Origin: Bacteroidales bacterium
GTDB lineage: Bacteria > Bacteroidota > Bacteroidia > Bacteroidales > VadinHA17
Assembly: GCA_016936695.1 (NCBI GenBank)
Contig: JAFGXK010000006.1
Location: 1-11,714 of the forward strand
DNA length: 11,714 nucleotides
Reading direction: 5' to 3'
Part shown: piece by piece, positions 1 to 6,235 of the stretch
Layout of the letters: each line of letters opens with the position of its first letter
How positions within the stretch are numbered: position 1 is the first letter of the stretch
Translations under genes and position numbers: made by a program
The notes under the pieces: model-generated
What the model saw: the letters and a program-made list of their open reading frames with translations, nothing else
The model's database searches: none
Told to the model about the DNA's origin: nothing

Positions 1-25
1 AAATTGTCTGCACTATTGAAATCCA

Positions 26-928
26 ATGAAGAACATACTGATAACAGGAGGTACCGGATTGATCGGGAAACAACTCAGCAAAAAACTGCAGGAGAAAGGA
101 TATAATGTTGCCCTTTTGAGCCGAAGACCGGTAAAAGATTCCGGCTTCAGGGTTTACACATGGAATCCTGACTCAGGAGTAATCGATCCGGAAGCGATTT
201 CCATGGCAGATTATATTATACATCTTGCCGGAGCAGGGCTTGGTGACAGCAGATGGACTGAAAAGAGGAAAAAGGAAATTCTCGACAGCCGCATCAAAAC
301 TGCCGGACTTATCCTCGACAAACTGAAGGAAAGCGGTAAAAGGCCGGAAGCTTTTATCTCGGCTTCAGGTTCAGGATACTATGGAGCGATTACATCTGAA
401 ACCATACATGTCGAAACAGATGACCCTGCTGCTGATTTCATTGGTGAAGTCTGCCGCCGATGGGAAGAGGCAGCCGGAAAAATAGAGAGCCTGGGCATCA
501 GGACTGTCATTCTCAGAACAGGCATAGTTTTGTCGAAGAGCGGGGGAGCACTTCAGAGGATGGCGCTGCCGGCAAAATTAGGGATCGGTTCCCCGCTTGG
601 AAGCGGACGGCAATATGTTCCCTGGATCCATATCGACGATCTTTGCGGCATTTACATCAAGGCAATTGAAGATCAGTCGATGACAGGTGCGTACAACTCA
701 GCAGCTCCTGAACATGTAAGCAACAGCCGGTTTATGGTGACTGTTTCCAAAGTGATGGGAAGGCCTTTTTTCTTCCCCGCAATACCTTCATTTGCTTTCA
801 GGATTCTTTTCGGCGAAATGTCCTCGATTCTGCTGAAAGGCTCCAGGGTTTCATCAGAAAAGATCATCTCATCAGGATATTCATTCAAATATCCCGACCT
901 CAGAAGCGCATTGAAAAGCCTTCTGTGA
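26..928 (+). CDS. TIGR01777 family SDR epimerase/oxidoreductase (YfcH-like)
   Basis: This is a 300-residue protein of the extended short-chain dehydrogenase (NAD-dependent epimerase) superfamily, TIGR01777/YfcH type. The nucleotide-binding Rossmann motif GGTGLIG lies at residues 8-14, followed by HLAGAG at 66-71, the SASGSGYYG block containing the active-site-type tyrosine at 112-120, and VPWIHIDD at 198-205. The C-terminal ~50 residues (about 247-295, with GEMSSILLKGSRV and YPDLRSALKSLL) match the DUF1731 domain that defines this subfamily. Length is normal for the family (about 300). It is expected to be cytoplasmic, as no signal peptide is visible. The physiological substrate of the family is not established, so I give no specific reaction. 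The ATG at 26 places the Rossmann strand right at the N-terminus, as expected. Only 25 nt of upstream sequence is available, so its promoter is not visible. A 74-nt gap with an inverted repeat separates it from the receptor gene. Confidence 0.93.
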   Translation: MKNILITGGTGLIGKQLSKKLQEKGYNVALLSRRPVKDSGFRVYTWNPDSGVIDPEAISMADYIIHLAGAGLGDSRWTEKRKKEILDSRIKTAGLILDKLKESGKRPEAFISASGSGYYGAITSETIHVETDDPAADFIGEVCRRWEEAAGKIESLGIRTVILRTGIVLSKSGGALQRMALPAKLGIGSPLGSGRQYVPWIHIDDLCGIYIKAIEDQSMTGAYNSAAPEHVSNSRFMVTVSKVMGRPFFFPAIPSFAFRILFGEMSSILLKGSRVSSEKIISSGYSFKYPDLRSALKSLL

Positions 929-951
929 ATTTGTTGCTCTTTTTCATTTTT

Positions 952-969
952 CTGTTAAACAATTAACAG
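952..969. promoter_or_regulatory. Perfect 7-bp inverted repeat between epimerase and receptor genes
   Basis: CTGTTAA (952-958) and TTAACAG (963-969) form a perfect dyad around the 4-nt loop ACAA. It starts 24 nt after the epimerase stop and ends 33 nt before the likely receptor start. It is preceded by a T-rich stretch (941-951) and followed by T-rich but interrupted sequence (970-984). It could be a weak terminator for the epimerase gene or an operator for the receptor gene. The stem is AT-rich and has no clean U-tract, so the terminator reading is weak. No convincing TAnnTTTG promoter was found here. Confidence 0.35.
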
Positions 970-1002
970 TATTTATTGTTATTTCAGCAAACCAGAGCAT
1001 TC

Positions 1003-3396
1003 ATGACAAGATATATTTACACATTCATTTTACTGCTGGCCATGCTTGCTGATTCGGAAGGACAGGCTAATTCCGGAGTCATTAAGGGAAGGATTTTCAA
1101 TGCAACCACCAACGAGGGGGTTCCGTTTGCCACCGTGCAGATATTCGGAACTACTATCGGGGCGATATCGGATTATGACGGCAATTACTCCTTTACAGGC
1201 ATAAAGCCCGGGTATGTGGAACTCAGGGCCTCATCGATAGGATTTAAACCTTACGTTTCACAGGCTATTCTGGTAACGAACAGTAATCCGGTAAACCTTG
1301 ACATCCCGCTTGAGGAAAACACCGCCCTGATCGGAGAGGTTGTGATCAAGGCCTCACCTTTTCTCAAAAAAATTGAAAGTCCGGTGTCGGCAAGGATTAT
1401 AGGCATTGATGAGATAGAAAAGAACCCTGGCGGCAACAGGGATATCTCGAAAGTCATACAATCGTTCCCCGGGGTTGCATCCACGCCTGCCTTCAGGAAT
1501 GATGTGATAGTCAGGGGAGGCGGTCCCAATGAGAACCGCTTTTATATTGACAATGTAGAGATCCCCTATCTTAATCATTTTTCAACCCAGGGTGCCTCCG
1601 GAGGTCCGATAGGAATTATCAATGTCGACTTTGTGCAGTCGGTCGATTTCATATCGGGAGCCTTTCCTGCATCAAGGGGAAATGCCCTCAGTTCGGTAAT
1701 GAATTTCACCTTTGTCGACGGGAACAAGGACAAGATGAAATTCCGGGCCACAGTTGGGGCATCCGATCTTGGCCTCACTCTCGACGGACCGGCAGGACCT
1801 AACGCTACATTTCTTGTTTCTGCGCGAAGGTCATATCTTCAGTTTCTCTTCTCTCTTCTCGAACTTCCCTTTCTTCCCAATTACACTGACTTTCAGTTCA
1901 AGTACAGGGTAAGGCTCGACGATAAGAATGAACTGACAGTTGTCGGACTGGGAGCCAAGGATGATTTCAGCCTGAACCTGAAGGCCAACGAAACGGAATA
2001 TCAGCGTTACCTTCTCGACAACATACCGGTGCAGGAACAGTACAGTTACACTGTCGGACTGGTTTACAAGCATTTCAGGAAAGGAGGATTCGACACCTGG
2101 GTGCTCAGCCGCAACTACCTCAACAACTCCCAGTACAAGTACCTGGGCAACATCGAGACATCTGGGAATAAGCTGCTCGACTACCTGTCGGGCGAAGGTG
2201 AGATAAAGGGCAGGTTCGAAAGGACAGTCAAAGGCGACAATGGCTTCAGGTTCAATCTTGGGAGCGGCATGGAGTACGCCCATTACCGGAATTCAACTTA
2301 CAGAAAGATTTTCACAGGCGAAGGAGAAACATCGATCGATTACGACACCAACCTGAAACTAGTCAAGTTCAATGTATTCGGACAGGTCAGCAAGGCGTAC
2401 CTTGATGAGAGGCTGAGGATGTCGCTTGGCGTCCGCACCGATTTCAACACCTGGTCAGAGACCATGGCAAATCCACTGACACAGCTCTCTCCCAGGTTCT
2501 CTGTCTCATACACTCTTACTGAAAAGCTGAATGTGAATTTCAATGTCGGACGCTATTACCAGCTGCCCCCGTATACATCACTGGGATACTCGAATACTGA
2601 AGGAATGTTCCTTAACAAGGCAAACGATCTTAAGTACATACGATCCGATCATTTTGTCGCGGGGCTTGAGTTTATTCCCGAAGAGAACATTCAGTTAACT
2701 CTTGAAGTCTTTTACAAGGATTATTCGCTTTATCCCTTTTCAGTGAGGGATCAGGTTCCTCTTTCGAGCAAAAGCGCCGGCTACGGCATCTTCGGCGATG
2801 AAGAGCTCATTTCAACATCTGACGGAAGAGCTTACGGATTCGAGCTATTGGGACGACTGAAGGAATTCAGGAAAACCAATATGGTATTCTCCTACACCTT
2901 CGTGCGAAGCGAGTTCAGGGATACTTTCTCCGACTGGATTCCCTCATCGTGGGATAACCGTCACCTGTTCAACGTCACCGCAACAAAGCAGCTTAACAGG
3001 AACTGGGATCTGGGATTCAAGTGGAGGTATGTCGGCGGAGCGCCCTATACCCCGTTCGACCTGGAGAAATCATCGCTCAAGGCCGCATGGGACCTTCAGG
3101 GAGAAGGATATCTCGACTATTTAAGGTTCAATACTGAAAGGCTCAATGCATTTCATCAGCTCGATATCAGGGTTGACAAGCAATACTTTTTCAAGGGGTG
3201 GTCGCTTATGCTTTATGCCGATGTTCAGAATTTATATAATCACCAGTCCGATCAGCCTGCAATACTTTTAAGGGAATCAGATGAGAACGGTGTTCCTGTC
3301 ACCGATCCGGAAGATCTCTTAAGGTATTCCATGAAATTTATAGAAGGTTCTTCCGGAACTGTTCTGCCTTCGATAGGTATCATTGTGGAATTTTAA
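1003..3396 (+). CDS. TonB-dependent outer-membrane receptor, carboxypeptidase-regulatory-like domain plus plug and barrel
   Basis: This is a 797-residue outer-membrane transporter that should import an unknown ligand using TonB/proton-motive energy. I chose the ATG at 1003 because it begins directly with a signal peptide (MTRYIYTFILLLAMLADSEGQA); an in-frame TTG at 976 would add nine polar residues ahead of it. In order: a CarboxypepD_reg-like beta-sandwich at about 24-105 (GVIKGRIFNATTNEGVPFATV, then DYDGNYSFTGI), a plug domain at about 113-235 (PGVAS, VIVRGGGPNENRFYIDNVEIP), and a long beta-barrel ending in the aromatic IIVEF, typical of BAM-assembled proteins. There is no SusD-like gene beside it and the length is shorter than most SusC proteins, so a polysaccharide-utilisation role is not supported. 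The lipoprotein gene follows after 11 nt, suggesting one transcript. The substrate cannot be read from sequence; metal chelates, cofactors or peptides are all possible. Confidence 0.93.
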   Translation: MTRYIYTFILLLAMLADSEGQANSGVIKGRIFNATTNEGVPFATVQIFGTTIGAISDYDGNYSFTGIKPGYVELRASSIGFKPYVSQAILVTNSNPVNLDIPLEENTALIGEVVIKASPFLKKIESPVSARIIGIDEIEKNPGGNRDISKVIQSFPGVASTPAFRNDVIVRGGGPNENRFYIDNVEIPYLNHFSTQGASGGPIGIINVDFVQSVDFISGAFPASRGNALSSVMNFTFVDGNKDKMKFRATVGASDLGLTLDGPAGPNATFLVSARRSYLQFLFSLLELPFLPNYTDFQFKYRVRLDDKNELTVVGLGAKDDFSLNLKANETEYQRYLLDNIPVQEQYSYTVGLVYKHFRKGGFDTWVLSRNYLNNSQYKYLGNIETSGNKLLDYLSGEGEIKGRFERTVKGDNGFRFNLGSGMEYAHYRNSTYRKIFTGEGETSIDYDTNLKLVKFNVFGQVSKAYLDERLRMSLGVRTDFNTWSETMANPLTQLSPRFSVSYTLTEKLNVNFNVGRYYQLPPYTSLGYSNTEGMFLNKANDLKYIRSDHFVAGLEFIPEENIQLTLEVFYKDYSLYPFSVRDQVPLSSKSAGYGIFGDEELISTSDGRAYGFELLGRLKEFRKTNMVFSYTFVRSEFRDTFSDWIPSSWDNRHLFNVTATKQLNRNWDLGFKWRYVGGAPYTPFDLEKSSLKAAWDLQGEGYLDYLRFNTERLNAFHQLDIRVDKQYFFKGWSLMLYADVQNLYNHQSDQPAILLRESDENGVPVTDPEDLLRYSMKFIEGSSGTVLPSIGIIVEF

Positions 3397-3407
3397 TTTC
3401 TAAAGAC

Positions 3408-4151
3408 ATGTACAGAATTCTCATTTTCTCATTCATACTATTGGCTGGATCCTGTTCAACCGGCTCCCTGAGGACAGAAAGTCCCGCGCAGAAGGAGAAG
3501 GTCAGCTTTGCCACAAACCCGGAGGGAAGAGGTCCTGAGATAACGGTCGACTTTACACCCGGAGAATCATTCTATTATCCGCTGTTCGCGATATGGCTCG
3601 AAACGGATGAAGGGAACTACATTCAAACCCTTTATGTTGCAAAGGCTGTGGCAACCGGGATCTTTGAATACGGAAGGCAGGAGAAAAATAAATGGATCAC
3701 TGCACCAAGAAGGGCTCCCCAGACACTGCCGTACTGGGCTCACAAGAGGAGCATCAGGGCAGCTGACGGGCTTTTCATGCCCGACGAAAATACTTCCGTA
3801 CCGGATGCCTATAGCGGAGCAACACCAAAAACGGGTTTCATAATGACATCGCGTGCCGACAGTCCGCTGCCCGGCAAATTCAGGGTAATGCTTGAGATAA
3901 ACCAGAACTGGGACTGGAACGAATACTGGACAAACAACAGGTTTCCCGATGATGAGAACTACAAGTGGTCTGCACAGCCTGCACTGGTCTATGAAGTTCT
4001 TATCGACATGAATTCGCCTCAGGATTCATACACGATGAAACCGGCAGGGCACAGCCATTATTCCGGAGAAACCGGAGAGCTGTTCACCGATCTGAGTTCC
4101 CTGACAACAGCGCTCAACATTGCTAAATCGATTATCGTAAGTTTGAAATAA
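3408..4151 (+). CDS. Putative lipoprotein of uncertain family (possibly DUF2271-like), co-transcribed with the receptor
   Basis: This 247-residue protein starts with a short hydrophobic signal ending LLAGSC, so Cys16 is the likely lipidation site. No acidic or lysine-rich outer-membrane surface-export signal follows the cysteine (STGSLRT), so the mature protein may face the periplasm. The mature part is a single domain: a beta-rich block with FAIWLETDEGNYIQTLYV at about 60-77, LPYWAHKRS at 107-115, DAYSGATPKTGF at 133-144, an acidic tryptophan-rich stretch NQNWDWNEYW at 165-174, and GHSHYSGETGELFTDLSSLT at 214-233. The IWLETDEG and DAYSGAT blocks remind me of DUF2271 proteins, but that is from memory and uncertain. 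It lies 11 nt after the TonB receptor stop and ends before a strong hairpin, so the pair is probably one operon and this protein may help capture or process the receptor's ligand. No catalytic motif is evident. Confidence 0.75.
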   Translation: MYRILIFSFILLAGSCSTGSLRTESPAQKEKVSFATNPEGRGPEITVDFTPGESFYYPLFAIWLETDEGNYIQTLYVAKAVATGIFEYGRQEKNKWITAPRRAPQTLPYWAHKRSIRAADGLFMPDENTSVPDAYSGATPKTGFIMTSRADSPLPGKFRVMLEINQNWDWNEYWTNNRFPDDENYKWSAQPALVYEVLIDMNSPQDSYTMKPAGHSHYSGETGELFTDLSSLTTALNIAKSIIVSLK

Positions 4152-4172
4152 TACCAGAGCTTTTATTTTGCA

Positions 4173-4203
4173 GAAAGGCAGAACCACCATGGTTCTGCCT
4201 TTC
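4173..4203. terminator. Perfect 14-bp hairpin between convergent genes, probable bidirectional terminator
   Basis: The arm GAAAGGCAGAACCA (4173-4186) is perfectly complementary to TGGTTCTGCCTTTC (4190-4203), leaving the loop CCA. It sits between the lipoprotein stop (4151) and the metallopeptidase stop on the other strand (4225), where a shared terminator is expected. Neither flank has a classical U-run: the plus side reads CGTTAAAATCTTTTCC. Termination efficiency is therefore uncertain even though the stem is very stable. Confidence 0.7.
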
Positions 4204-4224
4204 CGTTAAAATCTTTTCCTCTGA

Positions 4225-5073
4225 TCAGTTTATATTGGCATTGAATGTATCACCCTGATCGAAGTCGCCGGATGTGTAGCCTCTGCGGAACCAATCCTTG
4301 CGCTGGGCGGCAGTGCCATGGGTGAATGCATCCGGGACAACCCTTCCCTGGTATTTTTTCATCAGCACGTCATCGCCGACCGAAGCGGCTGCATTCATAG
4401 CTTCTTCAATATCGCCGGCCTCAAGCGAGTTGAACATCTTCTGGTCATAATGAGCCCACATTCCGGCCAGGAAATCGGCCTGCAGTTCAAGCCGTACCAG
4501 TAGTCTGTTTGCGTTCACCTCGCTCATCCTTGACCTCTGGTTGTTAACGTCGCCGAGTATTCCAAGGAGGTTCTGGACATGATGCCCGACCTCATGTGCA
4601 AGCACATAGGCTATGGCAAAATCACCGTTAACTCCAAGATTGGCCTTCAGGTCGTCGAAGAAAGCAAGGTCGATATATACCTTATTATCGCCCGGGCAGT
4701 AAAAGGGCCCGCTTGCCGCTGTGGCAAAACCGCAGGCCGATTGCACCTGGTCCCTGAAAAGTACCAGCACGGGCGGCTGATAGGTCATGTTGGATTGCTG
4801 AAATACCCTGCCCCAGACATCTTCAGTCCCGGCAAGGACAACACTGACAAAATTCACCATTTCCTCCTCTGCGGGAGTTGAAGTGAATTCACCTGATTCT
4901 GTTGGTACTGCAGGGGAAGTGTTTATAAATGAAGATGGATCTCCACCCAGAAGTAGTATTATCAGGGCTATAACAACAGCCCCTATGCCTCCTCCTACCG
5001 CCATTTTACCTCCGGACCTCATACCTCTGCGGTCTTCTATATTATTGCTTGTGCGTCGGCCTTCAGTTCTCAT
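4225..5073 (-). CDS. YpfJ/KPN_02809 family neutral zinc metallopeptidase (PF04228 type), single-pass membrane protein
   Basis: This 282-residue protein has an Arg-rich cytosolic N-terminus (1-23), one membrane segment at about 25-43 (VGGGIGAVVIALIILLLGG), a Ser/Thr/Pro-rich linker (44-66) and a C-terminal peptidase-like domain. The zinc-protease signature HEVGHH is at 160-165, with the likely third ligand region ELQADFLAG at 196-204. The family's HGTAAQR block is at 252-258, followed by WFRRGY. Paired cysteines (C114, C126) frame the ACGFATAASGPFYCP segment typical of the family. Length and domain order fit full-length YpfJ relatives (about 280-300). It should be anchored in the cytoplasmic membrane with the catalytic domain outside. 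Substrates of this family are not known. Upstream is an AT-rich region and a terminator-like hairpin, so it probably has its own promoter, although no good TAnnTTTG box was found. Confidence 0.92.
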   Translation of the reverse strand: MRTEGRRTSNNIEDRRGMRSGGKMAVGGGIGAVVIALIILLLGGDPSSFINTSPAVPTESGEFTSTPAEEEMVNFVSVVLAGTEDVWGRVFQQSNMTYQPPVLVLFRDQVQSACGFATAASGPFYCPGDNKVYIDLAFFDDLKANLGVNGDFAIAYVLAHEVGHHVQNLLGILGDVNNQRSRMSEVNANRLLVRLELQADFLAGMWAHYDQKMFNSLEAGDIEEAMNAAASVGDDVLMKKYQGRVVPDAFTHGTAAQRKDWFRRGYTSGDFDQGDTFNANIN

Positions 5074-5117
5074 ATTCTTTTCTTTATACTTTGCTAAAAA
5101 TATAAAAAATTATTAAA

Positions 5118-5149
5118 CCCCTGTATTCTTAGATGCGAAAAAACAGGGG
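5118..5149 (-). terminator. Hairpin plus U-rich tract after the minus-strand EEP gene
   Basis: CCCCTGT (5118-5124) and ACAGGGG (5143-5149) form a perfect 7-bp, mostly GC stem with an 18-nt loop. On the minus strand the hairpin is followed by TTTAATAATTTTTTATATTT, a long U-rich tail. It begins 22 nt beyond the stop of the EEP gene (5172) and lies before the start of the metallopeptidase gene (5073), so it probably ends the EEP transcript. The loop is longer than usual, which lowers confidence. An attenuator-like role for the downstream gene cannot be excluded. Confidence 0.6.
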
Positions 5150-5171
5150 ATACTTATAGATTCCGGGGTTG

Positions 5172-6038
5172 TCATTTCAGCGACACTGTAGACATTACCG
5201 GCCAGTGGTCGGAAATATAAATCCCGCGTTCCTTTTTTAGGAAGGTCCTGTGATCCAGAACTTTCATCCCGTTGCGAACAAAGACATAATCGATCCTGCC
5301 CGACGAGATACTGTCGGAAAAGCCGTTGAAGGTGTAAGCTGGTCCGACCGGTCTTTTTTCTGTAACGGCATAGGCATCTGCAAGAAGCGGAACGCTCTCG
5401 AACGGACCGGTAAGTATTTCATATCCCTTGCTTGAGATACGCATGTTCAGGTCACCGGTTATCACGAAAGGGAAATCGGCGGTAATGCTGTCGACTTTGC
5501 TCAGCAGCAATCCCGAACTCATTATCCTGGCGGAGTCGGAGTCGTGGGCAAAATGGGTGTTAAAGAAATAAAAGTGTTTGGAGGAGGTTTTTTCCGACAG
5601 TTCCACCCATGTAACGATCCGCGGCAGGTTTGCCCCCCATGCCTGTGATCCGGCCACTGACGGAGAATCGGAAAGCCAGAAGGTTTTCGATCTTATGAGG
5701 TCAAACCTGTCTTTCCTGAAGAAAACGGGATTCATCTCTCCCTGTTTTGCCCCGTCGCTCCTGCCAATTCCCACTGAGCTGTATCCGGTTAGAACAGAAT
5801 CAATATACTCATACTGGTGGTTCAGCACCTCCTGCATTCCTATCAGGTCGGGTTCCTCATCGTTCAGAAAACTGCAAAGGAAAGAAGCCCTGTTGGGCCA
5901 TGCATTGATGCTGTCTCTGGGATTGTCGTACCTGATATTGAAAGTCATTACCTTCAGAGTGTCTGCATCATGTTTCCTTTTGCAGTCGGGAAGCAGAAGA
6001 AGAGGAATAAGGGCGGCAAGGAAGTACAGTTTTTTCAT
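5172..6038 (-). CDS. Secreted or lipid-anchored endonuclease/exonuclease/phosphatase (EEP) family protein
   Basis: This is a 288-residue protein when started at the ATG at 6038, chosen because MKKLYFLAALIPLLLLPDC is a proper signal peptide; an in-frame ATG at 6065 would add nine residues. Cys19 could be a lipidation site, but the preceding LPD is a poor lipobox. The rest is one EEP (DNase I-like, Mg-dependent phosphohydrolase) domain: TFNIRYDNPRD at 32-42 (Asn34), metal-binding Glu70 in MQEV, FNTHFAHD at 159-166, TGDLN at 194-198 (Asp196, Asn198), RIDYVF at 248-253 and the catalytic SDHWP at 276-280. The WGANLPRIVTWVEL and RSDGAKQGEMNPVFF blocks resemble the Bacteroidota secreted EEP subgroup. 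All key residues are present, so it should be active. Whether it cuts phosphodiesters of nucleic acids, sugar phosphates or lipids cannot be told. It is divergent to mutL across a 197-nt palindrome-containing spacer. Confidence 0.9.
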   Translation of the reverse strand: MKKLYFLAALIPLLLLPDCKRKHDADTLKVMTFNIRYDNPRDSINAWPNRASFLCSFLNDEEPDLIGMQEVLNHQYEYIDSVLTGYSSVGIGRSDGAKQGEMNPVFFRKDRFDLIRSKTFWLSDSPSVAGSQAWGANLPRIVTWVELSEKTSSKHFYFFNTHFAHDSDSARIMSSGLLLSKVDSITADFPFVITGDLNMRISSKGYEILTGPFESVPLLADAYAVTEKRPVGPAYTFNGFSDSISSGRIDYVFVRNGMKVLDHRTFLKKERGIYISDHWPVMSTVSLK

Positions 6039-6127
6039 GACAGAAATTAATAAGATGCCAGGCATCTGTTACAAAAATAATAAAACGGATCATTGATAAT
6101 GTGAATTCCCCTGTGAGAATGCAATAT

Positions 6128-6148
6128 TGCAAATATACTATATTTGCA
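6128..6148. promoter_or_regulatory. 21-bp palindrome with back-to-back TATATTTG boxes in the EEP/mutL divergent spacer
   Basis: TGCAAATATA (6128-6137) and TATATTTGCA (6139-6148) are perfect inverted arms around a single C at 6138. Each arm contains TATATTTG, an exact fit to the Bacteroidota -7 consensus TAnnTTTG: 6139-6146 toward mutL and 6137-6130 toward the EEP gene. The centre is nearly midway between the two starts (6038 and 6236). A second palindrome, GCAATATTGC (6121-6130), overlaps the left edge. The -33 element is poor on both sides: TTC at a 19-nt spacing for the EEP direction and no TTG for mutL. It may therefore be an operator, a promoter pair, or both. Confidence 0.5.
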
Positions 6149-6235
6149 TCAGGTTGGAACAGCGGATGAGAATTCCCTGCCAAAGCCTGTTTTTAATTCA
6201 TATCAGTAATTACAGTTAGAAGATTAAGCTTTTCG

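Noticed and set aside
976..1002. TTG start nine codons upstream for the TonB receptor
   Set aside because: It would put polar residues (LFQQTRAF) before a clean signal peptide; the ATG at 1003 begins the signal directly.
1831..2283. 150-codon minus-strand open frame inside the receptor gene
   Set aside because: It is antisense to the beta-barrel coding region, with no recognisable motif; a shadow of codon usage.
6039..6065. ATG at 6065 as start of the minus-strand EEP protein
   Set aside because: It adds MPGILLISV ahead of a standard MKK signal peptide; the internal ATG at 6038 is the better start, though the longer form is not excluded.
5578..6096. 172-codon plus-strand open frame opposite the EEP gene
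   Set aside because: It is fully antisense to a gene with intact catalytic motifs, and its translation shows no domain or sensible composition.
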